From Segatella albensis DSM 11370 = JCM 12258 (GTDB lineage Bacteria; Bacteroidota; Bacteroidia; Bacteroidales; Bacteroidaceae), in NCBI RefSeq assembly GCF_000426565.1, contig NZ_AUFP01000013.1:1-53969 (forward strand): a stretch of 53,969 bases of DNA. The letters run 5' to 3'. Positions 1 through 8,982 of the stretch are shown one piece after another. The first letter of the stretch is position 1. Each line of letters starts with the position of its first letter. The notes under the pieces were generated by a model, which was given only the letters and a program-made list of their open reading frames with translations, ran no database searches and had not been told where the DNA came from. The translations under genes and the position numbers were made by a program.

Positions 1-10
1 GTTTTGCAGA

Positions 11-38
11 ATGTTGACTTTCAACATCCGTTTTTTTT
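11..38 (+). terminator. Rho-independent terminator of a gene to the left
   Basis: A 7-bp stem ATGTTGA/TCAACAT with a 3-nt loop is followed two bases later by eight T residues. It presumably ends a plus-strand transcript entering from outside the window. Confidence 0.7.
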
Positions 39-62
39 GATTCACTTTTCAAAATTTCTCCG

Positions 63-70
63 TACCTTTG
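63..70 (+). promoter_or_regulatory. -7 promoter element of a putative ncRNA
   Basis: TACCTTTG matches the Bacteroidetes -7 consensus TAnnTTTG. A TTTG lies about 22 bp upstream as a -33 candidate. No reading frame follows on this strand, so it probably drives an RNA gene. Confidence 0.6.
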
Positions 71-76
71 CAGCCG

Positions 77-300
77 TCAACGTTGATAAGGCCTGCAGAG
101 GGCTCCGAAAGACAAAGCGCGCTGTCTCGAAGAAATCTCGAAAGACCTTCGGAAGAAATTGCTAGCTCTAAAAGCTCGAAAACAACAAGGGTCAATTGCC
201 AACTCATCAACACTTTACACGGAGACCGGTATCAGAGAGGCAGATGACAAAACGGGAAACAAAAAAGATGCAATGCCGTCGAGCATCGCATCCTTGTTAT
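77..300 (+). ncRNA. Putative structured noncoding RNA of about 220 nt
   Basis: This stretch follows a good promoter and has no credible reading frame. It shows several possible stems: AGACA/TGTCT, CTTCGGAAG, an AGCT-containing hairpin, and long-range GATA/TATC, CTCC/GGAG and CCGT/ACGG pairings that would bring the ends together. A final imperfect stem, GATGCAATGC with GCATCGCATC, sits near 277-302 and is followed by a weak T-rich tail. A closed rod-like fold of this length would suit a 6S-type RNA, but I could not recognise a conserved core, so the family is open. Confidence 0.4.
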
Positions 301-315
301 GAACATAGCAAAAAC

Positions 316-1680
316 TTATGCTAAAATTGTTTTGATGATTTCATCGGCAGTTACCATGGTTTGCTCACCAGTAGTCATATTCTTCAACGTAACCTTGCCT
401 TCGTTCATCTCATTTTCACCAGCAAGTGCCACAAATGGAATATTCTTAGCATTAGCATAGTTCATCTGCTTCTTCATCTTGGTACTATCCGGGAACATCT
501 CTGTACGTACACCGGCCTTGCGACACTTCTCGACAATAGGCAGACAATAAGCAGTTTCCTTATCGCCAAAATTGATGAAGAGTACCTGAGTAGCATTAAC
601 GGCTTCCTTTGGATATAGATCAAGTGCATTGAGCACATCATAAATACGGTCGGCGCCGAAACTGATGCCCACACCAGAAAGTCCTGGCATACCGAAGATT
701 CCTGTAAGGTTATCATAACGGCCACCACCACCGATACTTCCCATCGCAGTATCAAGGGCCTTTACCTCAAAGATAGCACCGGTATAATAGTTCAGACCAC
801 GAGCCAATGTCAGGTCGAGTTGTATTTCGTTCTTCATATCGAAGCCCTTCAGCGTGTCGAGAATAAACTGAGTTTCCTCTACACCCTTCTCGCCCATCTC
901 ACTACCGGCAAGTACTTGTTTGATGGTAGCAAGTTTCTCATCATTTGTTCCCTCAAGAGCAATGATAGGTTGCAGTTTGGCTATTGCTTCCTCAGAGATA
1001 CCATCTTCGCGAAGTTCTGCATTTACTCCATCAATACCAATTTTATCAAGTTTGTCCATAGCCACGGTGATATCAACAATCTTGTCAGCCTCTCCTATCA
1101 CCTCGGCAATACCTGTAAGAATCTTACGGTTGTTGATTTTGATCTGTACGCGAACACCAAACTTAGCAAAAACAGTATCGTAAATCTGCATCAACTCTAC
1201 TTCATTGAGCAAAGAATCAGAACCTACAACGTCAGCATCACACTGGAAAAATTCGCGATAACGACCCTTCTGTGGACGGTCTGCACGCCATACTGGTTGA
1301 ATCTGATAACGCTTGAAAGGCAACTGGAGTTCGTCACGATGCATCACCACATAACGAGCAAAAGGTACAGTAAGGTCATAACGCAGACCCTTCTCACAAA
1401 GCTTAGTCTGTAACTTCAACGTATTGCGCTCAGACAATTCCTCGTCGGTTACCTTTTTCAGATAATCACCAGAGTTCAGCACTTTGAAGAGTAACTTATC
1501 ACCTTCATCACCATATTTACCCATCAGAGTATGAAGAGTCTCCATAGCTGGAGTTTCTATCTGCTGAAAGCCATATAGCGCATAAACGCTCTTGATCGTA
1601 TCAAATATGTAATTACGCTTGGCCATTTCCATAGGGCCAAAGTCGCGTGTTCCCTTTGGGATACTTGGTTTTTGAGCCAT
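316..1680 (-). CDS. hisS: Histidyl-tRNA synthetase
   Basis: Cytoplasmic class II aminoacyl-tRNA synthetase that charges tRNA-His with histidine. The 454-residue protein has the expected length. It starts with the class II N-terminal 'PKGTRDFGP' segment, has the motif 2 stretch '[12 protein letters not shown]', and carries the histidine-specific '[11 protein letters not shown]' at about residues 292-302. The glycine-rich 'GGGGRYDNL' of the active site follows at about 315-323, and an anticodon-binding domain forms the last 100 residues. It lies 95 bp downstream of purA and no strong promoter is visible in that gap, so it may be co-transcribed with the fur-type gene and purA. Confidence 0.97.
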   Translation of the reverse strand: MAQKPSIPKGTRDFGPMEMAKRNYIFDTIKSVYALYGFQQIETPAMETLHTLMGKYGDEGDKLLFKVLNSGDYLKKVTDEELSERNTLKLQTKLCEKGLRYDLTVPFARYVVMHRDELQLPFKRYQIQPVWRADRPQKGRYREFFQCDADVVGSDSLLNEVELMQIYDTVFAKFGVRVQIKINNRKILTGIAEVIGEADKIVDITVAMDKLDKIGIDGVNAELREDGISEEAIAKLQPIIALEGTNDEKLATIKQVLAGSEMGEKGVEETQFILDTLKGFDMKNEIQLDLTLARGLNYYTGAIFEVKALDTAMGSIGGGGRYDNLTGIFGMPGLSGVGISFGADRIYDVLNALDLYPKEAVNATQVLFINFGDKETAYCLPIVEKCRKAGVRTEMFPDSTKMKKQMNYANAKNIPFVALAGENEMNEGKVTLKNMTTGEQTMVTADEIIKTILA

Positions 1681-1775
1681 ATTATTTCTTTTATTATTTT
1701 CGACACGAAAGGCACGAAATACACATTCTTGTGTAATTCATGCCCACGTGATAAAGATTATTTTAACTAATTAAT

Positions 1776-3053
1776 TTATTTACGAACGATGGTCTGTGCA
1801 CGATCAGGACCAATAGAGATGACCTTGATAGGTGTCTCGAGGAACTCTTCGAGGAACTTCACATAAGCCTTGAACTCTTCTGGGAACTGATCTTCACTGG
1901 TAAACTTCGTCATGTCGGTCTTCCAGCCTTTGAACTCCTTATATACAGGGGTTACATTGTCGATTTCGTATGGCAGCTCTGTTGTCTCACTACCATCAGC
2001 CAACTTATAAGCTACACATGCCTTAATTGTATCGAAACCATCGAGCACATCGCTCTTCATCATGATCAATTCGGTAACGCCATTTACCATGATACTATAG
2101 CGGAGCTGAACCAAGTCACACCATCCGCAACGACGCTCACGACCGGTAACAGCACCATATTCATGTCCCAGGTCACGAATCAACTTACCTGTTTCGTCAA
2201 ACAACTCTGTAGGGAATGGACCAGCACCAACACGAGTGCAATAAGCCTTCATGATACCATATACATTACCTATCTTGTTAGGACCGATACCCAGACCTGT
2301 ACAAGCACCTGCGCACACTGTATTACTTGAAGTAACGAAAGGATAAGAACCGAAATCAACATCAAGCATCGTGCCTTGAGCACCTTCACAGAGAATGCTC
2401 TTTCCTGAACGTAACACATTGTTGATTTCATGTTCGCTGTCTACAATATGGAACTGGCGCATATATTCAATGCCCTCGAGCCATTTCTTCTCTGTTTCCT
2501 CAAAGCCTTCAAAATCTGTCCATCCCAATGCTTTCAGCATCTGCATGTGACGTTCCTTGTGAGCTGCATATTTAGCGTCGAAATTCTCCAGGATATCACC
2601 GACGCGGAGGCCATTGCGACTTACCTTATCGGTATATGTAGGGCCAATGCCCTTACCTGTAGTTCCCACCTTATTTTTATCTTTGGCAGCCTCATAAGCG
2701 CGGTCGAGGATGCGATGAGTAGGCATAATCAGATGAGCCTTCTTTGAGATATGAAGGCGCTCCTTCAATGGATGTCCGCTCTTTTCCAAATCCTGTGCTT
2801 CGCCCATAAAGAGATCCGGAGCCAAAACTACACCATTACCGATGATATTCACCTTTCCACCCTGGAAGATTCCAGAAGGAATAGAGCGAAGAACATACTT
2901 CTCCCCTTCGAATTCAAGAGTATGGCCTGCGTTAGGGCCACCCTGGAAACGAGCTACTACATCATACTTCGGAGTTAATACATCAACTACCTTTCCTTTT
3001 CCTTCATCGCCCCACTGCAAACCCAGCAGAACGTCAACTTTACCTGTGTTCAT
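1776..3053 (-). CDS. purA: Adenylosuccinate synthetase
   Basis: Catalyses the GTP-dependent joining of IMP and aspartate to adenylosuccinate, the first committed step to AMP. The 425-residue protein has the full family length. The N-terminal phosphate-binding loop GDEGKGK is at residues 15-21 and GPNAGHT follows near residue 40. The 'TTGKGIGP' segment and the conserved 'TGRERRCGWCDLV' stretch are also present. Its start codon is one base after the stop of the Fur-family gene, which indicates one transcript. This fur-purA-hisS order is, to my knowledge, common in Bacteroidales. Confidence 0.97.
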   Translation of the reverse strand: MNTGKVDVLLGLQWGDEGKGKVVDVLTPKYDVVARFQGGPNAGHTLEFEGEKYVLRSIPSGIFQGGKVNIIGNGVVLAPDLFMGEAQDLEKSGHPLKERLHISKKAHLIMPTHRILDRAYEAAKDKNKVGTTGKGIGPTYTDKVSRNGLRVGDILENFDAKYAAHKERHMQMLKALGWTDFEGFEETEKKWLEGIEYMRQFHIVDSEHEINNVLRSGKSILCEGAQGTMLDVDFGSYPFVTSSNTVCAGACTGLGIGPNKIGNVYGIMKAYCTRVGAGPFPTELFDETGKLIRDLGHEYGAVTGRERRCGWCDLVQLRYSIMVNGVTELIMMKSDVLDGFDTIKACVAYKLADGSETTELPYEIDNVTPVYKEFKGWKTDMTKFTSEDQFPEEFKAYVKFLEEFLETPIKVISIGPDRAQTIVRK

Positions 3054-3054
3054 T

Positions 3055-3540
3055 TTATTTTTGGTTTCTTAGACTTTGCGTTTTATTCTTCCGCTTCGTG
3101 ATTTTTCCTTGGCAACTGCTGCACACGCCATAGATGTACAGAGAGAATCCATCTTTTCGGAATCGCCTGAGCCGAGCCTCGTTGATACTTTGCGTCACAC
3201 CAGGCAATGATATTTCGGTTATTTTCCCACATATTGTACAAATCTGGTGACAGTGGTTATTACTTGCATAGTATGCTTCGTAGAGTGTAACTCCCTGAAA
3301 GTTGTGTCGCACCACCAACCGCAATTCTATAAACAATCGGATAGTGTTGTATAGCGTAGCTCTACTTACACGAAAGTTATTCGCGAGCAGAGTCTCACTT
3401 AATTGTTCGAGCGAAAAATGCCCCTTTATGCTGTATACTGCATCCAAGATAGCATATCGCTCCGGGGTTTTGCGATGATTACGCAACTCCAAATAGTTAT
3501 CGAGAATCTCTCTAACCTTGGCCTTTACGTTTTCTTTCAT
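3055..3540 (-). CDS. Fur-family transcriptional regulator
   Basis: A 161-residue metal- or peroxide-responsive repressor of the Fur/Zur/PerR family. A winged helix occupies roughly residues 15-85, with 'SRATLYNTIRLF' as the recognition helix. It is followed by the metal-binding dimerisation domain, which has H96 and H98 and two CxxC pairs at C101/C104 and C140/C143 that suggest a structural zinc site. The basic tail (KRKNK) is unusual. It leads the purA-hisS transcript. Whether it senses iron, zinc or peroxide cannot be told from the sequence. Confidence 0.9.
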   Translation of the reverse strand: MKENVKAKVREILDNYLELRNHRKTPERYAILDAVYSIKGHFSLEQLSETLLANNFRVSRATLYNTIRLFIELRLVVRHNFQGVTLYEAYYASNNHCHQICTICGKITEISLPGVTQSINEARLRRFRKDGFSLYIYGVCSSCQGKITKRKNKTQSLRNQK

Positions 3541-3566
3541 ATCACCAGTTCGTTACATAAAACGCA

Positions 3567-3574
3567 CAAAATTA
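3567..3574 (-). promoter_or_regulatory. -7 element upstream of the Fur-family gene
   Basis: The minus strand reads TAATTTTG, matching TAnnTTTG, 27 bp before the start codon. It probably drives the fur-purA-hisS unit. Confidence 0.5.
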
Positions 3575-3642
3575 CTAATTTTAATTTAGATAAAAGAAAA
3601 ATAAACCAAGAAAATAATAAATGATAAAGAAAATAAAACGAT

Positions 3643-3683
3643 AATGACATAAAAGTAGCAAAAAACACCACTTTTATGTCATT
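3643..3683 (-). terminator. Terminator after the AlkD-like gene
   Basis: Perfect 14-bp inverted repeat AATGACATAAAAGT / ACTTTTATGTCATT with a 13-nt spacer, just past the stop of the minus-strand gene ending at 3690. A T-rich stretch follows on the minus strand. Confidence 0.6.
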
Positions 3684-3689
3684 GTGTCG

Positions 3690-4313
3690 TTATAGTTCGA
3701 TCAGTCCTTTGGTTGCTGATTTTGCCATTCGTTCATACACGATACCGAGTTGGGCAAATCGTTGTATGCAGTTGGCCGCAGCATGCTTTAAGCCTACATT
3801 CTCTTTTTGTTGCAGGGCTGTGATGGCCTGATCTAGAAACTCGTTGATACCTCGTTCGTTAGGTTCCTGACCTTTCATGAAAAGGCGCGAAAGTATAGAA
3901 TAACCGCATATCTGTCGGATAACGCTTTCACTTGCAATCCATTGATAAGCAATGGCTGGTGCATGCTTTACGTTCTGCAACAGATTAAAGGCCAATAGTT
4001 CTGCCAATTCTTGATTGTGTACGCTTTCCATCCATACATCCACGAGTTCCTCGTCCATTCTTTCTGCAGGCATGATGAGCATAGCAAGAATTTTACATTC
4101 TCTGATGTCTTCTTTCCACAGTTCTATGGCAAGTTCGTAGTTCTTGCCATATTCTGCAGCCATACGTTTCAGTTCTATCAAAGGCACCCCCCAGTTGATC
4201 TTGTAGTCAAGACCTTTATCACGCATCGACTGTGACCCCGGGCCATTCATCCACAGACGGAATGAACGTTTGATGCCCATTAGTTGGTTATGTACTTCTT
4301 CGTTCATACACAT
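3690..4313 (-). CDS. DNA alkylation repair (AlkD-like) protein
   Basis: The 207-residue alpha-helical protein resembles the HEAT-like repeat AlkD family of DNA glycosylases that remove alkylated bases. The typical 'GVPLIELKRMA' and 'WKEDIRECKILAMLI' helices are present, followed by stacked helices to the end. It is a little shorter than classical AlkD (about 230 residues), and I could not confirm the catalytic aspartate. It starts one base after the stop of the upstream peptidase gene and is the last gene of a three-gene operon. A second Met at residue 3 could also be the start. Confidence 0.75.
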   Translation of the reverse strand: MCMNEEVHNQLMGIKRSFRLWMNGPGSQSMRDKGLDYKINWGVPLIELKRMAAEYGKNYELAIELWKEDIRECKILAMLIMPAERMDEELVDVWMESVHNQELAELLAFNLLQNVKHAPAIAYQWIASESVIRQICGYSILSRLFMKGQEPNERGINEFLDQAITALQQKENVGLKHAAANCIQRFAQLGIVYERMAKSATKGLIEL

Positions 4314-4314
4314 G

Positions 4315-6282
4315 TTATATTAATGTTGCATATTCCTCAGAATATCTTCGCATCTGATGTTCGTAAGTTTCAGTATAGTCCACCTTGACATCCTCTATCT
4401 CGCCATCCTTTCCTATCACAGGTTTCATCCACGGATTGATAAATCCCTTGTATGGAGCGATATTCAGTTTGGCATATCTATTCAAGATTTCCTCGTGTAA
4501 CTTTCTATCCAGTTTTACAGCATATTTCTCTACAAGTTGTCGGGCGCGCTCATAGTCACCTTCACTCTTGATACGCTGTATTTCGGCTAATTGCATAGCA
4601 AAGATGTCACGTAGTCGAGCGTAATCATTAATTCTGATGTAATGTTTACCCTTCACCTCTACAATCTCTACGACATTCTCCTGTCGGTTGATATCGCAAT
4701 CCAAGGCCCAATTGGCAATTAATGCGCGGTTACGCATATGTGCCTCTTCGATATCATTACCGAGTTTTATGCGCATCGACTGTGTAAGGGCGCCATTCAT
4801 CATATAGGTATAATACTGACTCTTATAGGCTTCCATATCTGGCAACAGTCCGAGCTCTACCATCTTTTTATCGGCCATATAATATAGTCCGAACAGGTCG
4901 GCGCGAGCTTCTTCGTTGGTGTTTCCATAAGCCTTCAAAGCGTCCGGGTCAGTACCGGCGAGCAACTGTCCGCTACCGTGTCCCAGGCATTCATGCAAAT
5001 CGGTATGCAAGTCGTCGGTATAATCACCATACTTATCAATCAATTGTCTTGTGGCATCATCGATAACGAACTCTTCGCGGAAACCATTGCCCTTCATCGC
5101 TTTATTGTAAGCCTCTGTAAGATTACCTATAGTTACGCTCTTACTTCCATGTTCTGCACGAATCCAATCAGCATTGGGCAAGTTGATGCCAATAGCAGTG
5201 GAAGGATATTCGTCACCACCGAGCATAGCTGCACAAATCACATTGGCGGTAACACCTTTTACCTTTGATTTACGGAATCTTGGGTCAACAGGCGAATGGT
5301 CCTCAAACCATTGGGCATTTTCGGAAATAGTCTGAGTACGCTTTGTTGCTACCAAATCCTTATATTCTACGATACCTTCCCACGTGCCTTTCAGTCCAAG
5401 AGGGTCACCGTATACTTCGATAAATCCATTCACGAAATCTACAAGTCCTTCGTGCTGGTTTACCCATTTAATAGAATATTTATCAAAATCTCGTAAATCT
5501 CCTGTACGATAATACTTTATAAGCAACTCAACGACAACTTTCTGTTCCTCGTTTTCTGCATATTTCAATGCTCTTTGCAACCAGGAAATGATTTTTCGGA
5601 TAGCTTCGCCATACATTCCATCCTCTTTCCACACGATCTCAGAGAGTTGTCCGTTACATTTCACTAATTTTGAGTTCAGACCATACGAAGGAGGTTCCTG
5701 GTCGTCAGCATCTTTCATGTTACCATAAAAGTGCTCTACTTCTTGCTGGTTTACACCTTCATAGAAGTTGCATGCTGAAGTTTCTACGATATCCACGCCG
5801 TCAGCCTGGTTTACGCGTTTCGGCATGAAATCAGTATCGAAGATAACCTTCACAAGTTCCTCAAGTAAATCCTCTTTGCTCTCACCCTTTCTTAACGGCA
5901 GTTTCCCTTCATCTATTTTCATCAACTCCTCACGGAAGAAGTCCTCCGTAAAGTCAGCCACAAATTTCTCGCAACCATAGTGATGATAAATGCCATTAGA
6001 GAACCATACCCTCTTCAGGTAAGTCTCCAAACCTTTAAAATCACTCTGATTGCGAGAACCTTGATACTCTTCGGTCATCACCTCAAGCACCTTTCTGATG
6101 CACAAGTTGTATCGACCTTGCTGATCGAACGTGATATCACGTCCATACAACGTAGCCTGTGACAGGCAATAGATATAGCTTTTCTGTTGAAGTGTGAGAT
6201 TTTCAAAACCATTCAGGCGATAACGAAGCATCTGAATATCAGCAAACTTTTCGTCTGAATAGTTAAAATCATCATTTCTCAT
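4315..6282 (-). CDS. Dipeptidyl peptidase III-like zinc peptidase (M49)
   Basis: A 655-residue zinc peptidase of family M49, which cleaves dipeptides from the N-terminus of oligopeptides. The family signature HExxxH appears as HECLGH with zinc ligands H430 and H435. The downstream 'EEARADLFGLYY' about 25 residues later supplies the third ligand, equivalent to EECRAE in known enzymes. There is no signal peptide, so it is probably cytoplasmic. The start codon overlaps the stop of the AraC-type gene by one base, which couples the two genes. Confidence 0.88.
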   Translation of the reverse strand: MRNDDFNYSDEKFADIQMLRYRLNGFENLTLQQKSYIYCLSQATLYGRDITFDQQGRYNLCIRKVLEVMTEEYQGSRNQSDFKGLETYLKRVWFSNGIYHHYGCEKFVADFTEDFFREELMKIDEGKLPLRKGESKEDLLEELVKVIFDTDFMPKRVNQADGVDIVETSACNFYEGVNQQEVEHFYGNMKDADDQEPPSYGLNSKLVKCNGQLSEIVWKEDGMYGEAIRKIISWLQRALKYAENEEQKVVVELLIKYYRTGDLRDFDKYSIKWVNQHEGLVDFVNGFIEVYGDPLGLKGTWEGIVEYKDLVATKRTQTISENAQWFEDHSPVDPRFRKSKVKGVTANVICAAMLGGDEYPSTAIGINLPNADWIRAEHGSKSVTIGNLTEAYNKAMKGNGFREEFVIDDATRQLIDKYGDYTDDLHTDLHECLGHGSGQLLAGTDPDALKAYGNTNEEARADLFGLYYMADKKMVELGLLPDMEAYKSQYYTYMMNGALTQSMRIKLGNDIEEAHMRNRALIANWALDCDINRQENVVEIVEVKGKHYIRINDYARLRDIFAMQLAEIQRIKSEGDYERARQLVEKYAVKLDRKLHEEILNRYAKLNIAPYKGFINPWMKPVIGKDGEIEDVKVDYTETYEHQMRRYSEEYATLI

Positions 6283-6755
6283 TATTCTTCAGTTTTTGGT
6301 TTACGTCCTCTTCTCTTTGGCTTTTCTAATAAAGATGGGTGCAAAGCAAGATTGCGCATCTTATAATCGCGCGGTGTACAACCATTAATTTTGAAGAAAG
6401 AAGCATAGAAACTCTGACGATTACTGAAACCGACCATATCCGAGATGTCTTCCATCGTCAAATCTTGGTAACGGCGATCAATTAATATAGACATAGCTTC
6501 ATCGATACGATACTTGTTTACAAACGAAGTATAGTTCATGTGAAATTTCACATTCACGACAGCCGAAATATAACGAGTGTTAGTGCCCAAATCTTCGGCA
6601 AGTTTCTTTGCAGAGTAGTCTTTGTCCTTATACTTCTTTTCAAGTAAGATAATTTTAAGGATCTTATCGCCTAACTCATCCATCAACTTCGGACTAACCA
6701 ATGTGCGATAAGCAGCTTCCTTCTCTTTCAATTCTGTAATATTATACTTTGCCAT
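6282..6755 (-). CDS. AraC-family helix-turn-helix regulator
   Basis: A 157-residue DNA-binding protein. The AraC-type double helix-turn-helix spans about residues 35-135, with 'YSAKKLAEDLGTNTRYIS' as the first motif and 'DLTMEDISDMVGFSNRQSFY' plus 'FFKINGCTPRDYK' as the second. There is no ligand-binding domain, and the C-terminus ends in a basic tail (KPKRRGRKPKTEE) resembling an AT-hook. It heads an operon with the M49 peptidase and the AlkD-like protein, and probably controls its own operon. Confidence 0.88.
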   Translation of the reverse strand: MAKYNITELKEKEAAYRTLVSPKLMDELGDKILKIILLEKKYKDKDYSAKKLAEDLGTNTRYISAVVNVKFHMNYTSFVNKYRIDEAMSILIDRRYQDLTMEDISDMVGFSNRQSFYASFFKINGCTPRDYKMRNLALHPSLLEKPKRRGRKPKTEE

Positions 6756-6793
6756 AACTATATAGATTATAATAAGTCATCCCTTTGGTTGTG

Positions 6794-6801
6794 CAAAAAT
6801 A
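6794..6801 (-). promoter_or_regulatory. -7 element of the AraC-type operon
   Basis: The minus strand reads TATTTTTG, 39 bp before the start codon at 6755. Confidence 0.55.
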
Positions 6802-7070
6802 AATACTATTTTTTAAAGTCGCAAGAAAATTCCTTCTTTTTTTTTGATAAATTTTCAATTTTTCTTCATAAGGGCAAAAGATAAATAGAAATATACCTTC
6901 ACGTACACCTAGAAAGAATTTTGAATACGAAAAATTTCGACTAAATTAGTATTATATTGAAATTCTTTATATACACATAAGTATGAAACAGTTAGCCTAT
7001 GCGGATATAATAGTTAGGATGAAATTGATTTACGTTTAATTAGAATAAAGAAATCGAATTCGACATATTT

Positions 7071-7092
7071 CAGTAGCCGGTAAAGGCTACTG
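7071..7092 (-). terminator. Hairpin after the WG-like gene
   Basis: Perfect 8-bp stem CAGTAGCC/GGCTACTG with a 6-nt loop, 40 bp past the stop at 7133. There is no clear T-run, so it may be a weak terminator or a 3' stabilising hairpin. Confidence 0.4.
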
Positions 7093-7132
7093 AAGATGTC
7101 TCTATAAAGAAGTAAATATTTTCCATATTGTT

Positions 7133-7825
7133 TTATTGTGGATTGAGGGTTTGTTCCTCAAATCGACCATATCTGTCAAGAGTTCCGCGCATTTTCCCCT
7201 TTCTGGCCTCGAAGAAAGGGGGTTCTGTACGTAAACTCACATCATCATAAACGAAGTCTGCCACAATGGTATCCTTGCCATCAGGACGTACCAGTCCCAT
7301 TTTTCCGTCTTTCTCTGCAATTACAGGCATGATCATGAGTTCATCAACATATACGTAAGGCGTACGCAAGAAGTCATAGACAGGATGCAATAATATATTA
7401 CCTTCATGGTCTCGCATACCATACTTACCGTTTTCCTCGAAAATTTCATGGAATTTCACATAGGTATCCTTGATGCGATGTAAATAATATACCATTTTTC
7501 CACGATTGTTAATCATGGCATGCATATACTCAAAGGTATCGCAATAGTTGGCAATTGCACGCGCCAAGACCATCTTAAAGTCACAACCTTTCAACACCTT
7601 TCTGTTCAGATCGATATATTGTGCCAATGCCTTTTGCTTACCTTCCAGATCGAGAGAATCAATATAAGCGGTAAACTGGTCCATCACTAATTTTGAGCCT
7701 TTCATAGCCTTAATATAGCGATGCACTTGTCGAATCATCTCCCGGCAAACAAACTTGTCGATTTCGTTAACTTCTATCGTGTCGACGTATTTTTCATCGA
7801 AATCTTCATGATTTAGCTTCTTCAT
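7133..7825 (-). CDS. Cytoplasmic protein with WG-like repeats, function unknown
   Basis: A 230-residue protein without signal peptide. The N-terminal half (about residues 1-120) is helical and charged and is not recognised. The C-terminal half has three repeated units of the type 'ENGKYGMRDHEGNILLHPVYD', 'EKDGKMGLVRPDGKDTIV' and 'ARKGKMRGTLDRYGRF', which resemble WG repeats found in many Bacteroidetes proteins of unknown role. It has its own promoter and stands alone. No function is proposed. Confidence 0.7.
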   Translation of the reverse strand: MKKLNHEDFDEKYVDTIEVNEIDKFVCREMIRQVHRYIKAMKGSKLVMDQFTAYIDSLDLEGKQKALAQYIDLNRKVLKGCDFKMVLARAIANYCDTFEYMHAMINNRGKMVYYLHRIKDTYVKFHEIFEENGKYGMRDHEGNILLHPVYDFLRTPYVYVDELMIMPVIAEKDGKMGLVRPDGKDTIVADFVYDDVSLRTEPPFFEARKGKMRGTLDRYGRFEEQTLNPQ

Positions 7826-7871
7826 GGTCTTACTCCTTTCTTATATTTACGCGAATGATAACCTTTTGGGC

Positions 7872-7879
7872 CAAAGATA
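7872..7879 (-). promoter_or_regulatory. -7 element of the WG-like gene
   Basis: The minus strand reads TATCTTTG, 47 bp before the start codon at 7825. Confidence 0.5.
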
Positions 7880-7983
7880 TGCTTTTTTTTCTGATTGACC
7901 AAACATTTTGCAAAAATAACACACAATAAATACCTGATCTCTGATTTTATGCAGAAATAAAGCATAAGAATTCTTTTCCGAAG

Positions 7984-8220
7984 TCAATGTAAGGTACCGA
8001 CTTTGTCAGCTGTTCGATGCTGTGTCGGCAAAAACACATGTGCAGGTTTACCTACTGGAGCAGAATGAGGAGATATCGTGTCGTTAGGCTTGGTTAGTTT
8101 TGACACATTTTCTTGATGTCTTGATCTAAGTTGCTGAGCGACGGGGTCAGGTTTATGCCAACAAGAGGACATCATAAAAGATACAAATAATAAAAGAATT
8201 ATAGAATTTAATTTCGCCAT
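7984..8220 (-). CDS. Small putative lipoprotein
   Basis: A 78-residue protein with a short positive N-terminus, a hydrophobic segment (IILLLFVSFMM) and a lipobox ending 'MSSC' at residue 20, so it is probably acylated and held in the envelope. The mature part is about 58 residues, basic and histidine-rich, with no recognisable domain. A promoter match lies 33 bp upstream, which supports real expression. Function unknown. Confidence 0.6.
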   Translation of the reverse strand: MAKLNSIILLLFVSFMMSSCWHKPDPVAQQLRSRHQENVSKLTKPNDTISPHSAPVGKPAHVFLPTQHRTADKVGTLH

Positions 8221-8252
8221 GTTGTTAAAGAGTTATTTTTTTAGTCTTCTTG

Positions 8253-8260
8253 CAAAGGTA
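8253..8260 (-). promoter_or_regulatory. -7 element of the small lipoprotein gene
   Basis: The minus strand reads TACCTTTG, a full match to TAnnTTTG, 33 bp before the start codon at 8220. Confidence 0.6.
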
Positions 8261-8314
8261 GTTATTATTTATGAAAAAGAGAGGTTTTCGGATGAATATA
8301 TCAACTAAAAAATG

Positions 8315-8322
8315 TATTTTTG
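8315..8322 (+). promoter_or_regulatory. -7 element of the tyrosine phosphatase gene
   Basis: TATTTTTG, 46 bp before the first possible start at 8369. It forms a divergent pair with the lipoprotein promoter. Confidence 0.6.
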
Positions 8323-8368
8323 CAGAAATTAATAACATAGGTCAATTCATGGCCTCAAAACTATAATT

Positions 8369-8851
8369 ATGACGCATAATATATCGAAAATGAGAGTACT
8401 GTTTATCTGTCTTGGCAATATTTGCAGATCACCTGCCGCCCATGCTATATTTCAAAAGATGATAGATGACGCGGGATTGTCAGATCACTTCTTGGTAGAC
8501 TCTGCAGGAATTGGAAATTGGCATGTAGGAGAACTCCCGGACAAGCGCATGCGCGACCATGGATATAGAAGGGGATATCGGATAGACCATCATGCAAGGC
8601 AGTTTAAGATTTCTGACTTCGACAACTTTGATAAAATCATAGTAATGGATGATGATAACTATCGGATAATCACAGGGAAAGCTGATAATGAAGACCAAAG
8701 GCGCAAGGTAGTCAAGATGGTAGATTATCTGGAGCAATATGCTGGTGAAGAAAGTGTACCCGATCCCTATTACGGTGGAGCAGACGACTTTGAATGGGCG
8801 CTCGATTTGATAGAAGACGGATGCAGAGGTTTGTTAAAACTTAGCAGATAA
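8369..8851 (+). CDS. Low-molecular-weight protein tyrosine phosphatase
   Basis: A 160-residue cytoplasmic phosphatase with the catalytic P-loop CLGNICRS (C14, R20 in this numbering, CX5R). The general acid aspartate is in 'VPDPYYGG' near residue 132. Family proteins usually begin at 'MRVLFICLGN', which would place the start at 8390 rather than 8369; both ATGs are possible. In other bacteria such enzymes dephosphorylate tyrosine kinases of capsule synthesis or arginine phosphate, but no such partner is seen here. Confidence 0.93.
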   Translation: MTHNISKMRVLFICLGNICRSPAAHAIFQKMIDDAGLSDHFLVDSAGIGNWHVGELPDKRMRDHGYRRGYRIDHHARQFKISDFDNFDKIIVMDDDNYRIITGKADNEDQRRKVVKMVDYLEQYAGEESVPDPYYGGADDFEWALDLIEDGCRGLLKLSR

Positions 8852-8936
8852 ATGCGTAATAAATGTTTTAAATCAATAGAAAAAACATAAAAAGGAAAAA
8901 AAATCGTTGAAATTGCTGAAATAAAAAATATTTGTG

Positions 8937-8944
8937 TATATTTG
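8937..8944 (+). promoter_or_regulatory. -7 element of the sigma factor gene
   Basis: TATATTTG with a TTG about 27 bp upstream. It lies downstream of an in-frame ATG at 8932 and so shows that the sigma gene starts at 8983. Confidence 0.65.
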
Positions 8945-8982
8945 CCAACAATATACATCTAAACTACGCATTAAAGTATACC

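Larger units (their letters stand above)
6756..7132. other. Intergenic region without a recognised gene
   Basis: A 377-bp AT-rich spacer between two minus-strand genes. It holds the promoter of the AraC-type gene at its left end and a small hairpin at 7071-7092. A possible 18-codon reading frame at 6983 on the plus strand has no support. Nothing else is visible. Confidence 0.6.

Noticed and set aside
1..315. tmRNA, SRP RNA or RNase P RNA at the left edge
   Set aside because: No CCA-like tRNA half, no GGAAGG/AGCAG SRP core and no RNase P P4 consensus could be found.
6983..7039. An 18-codon frame in the AraC-to-WG spacer
   Set aside because: Too short, with no promoter match or conserved feature.
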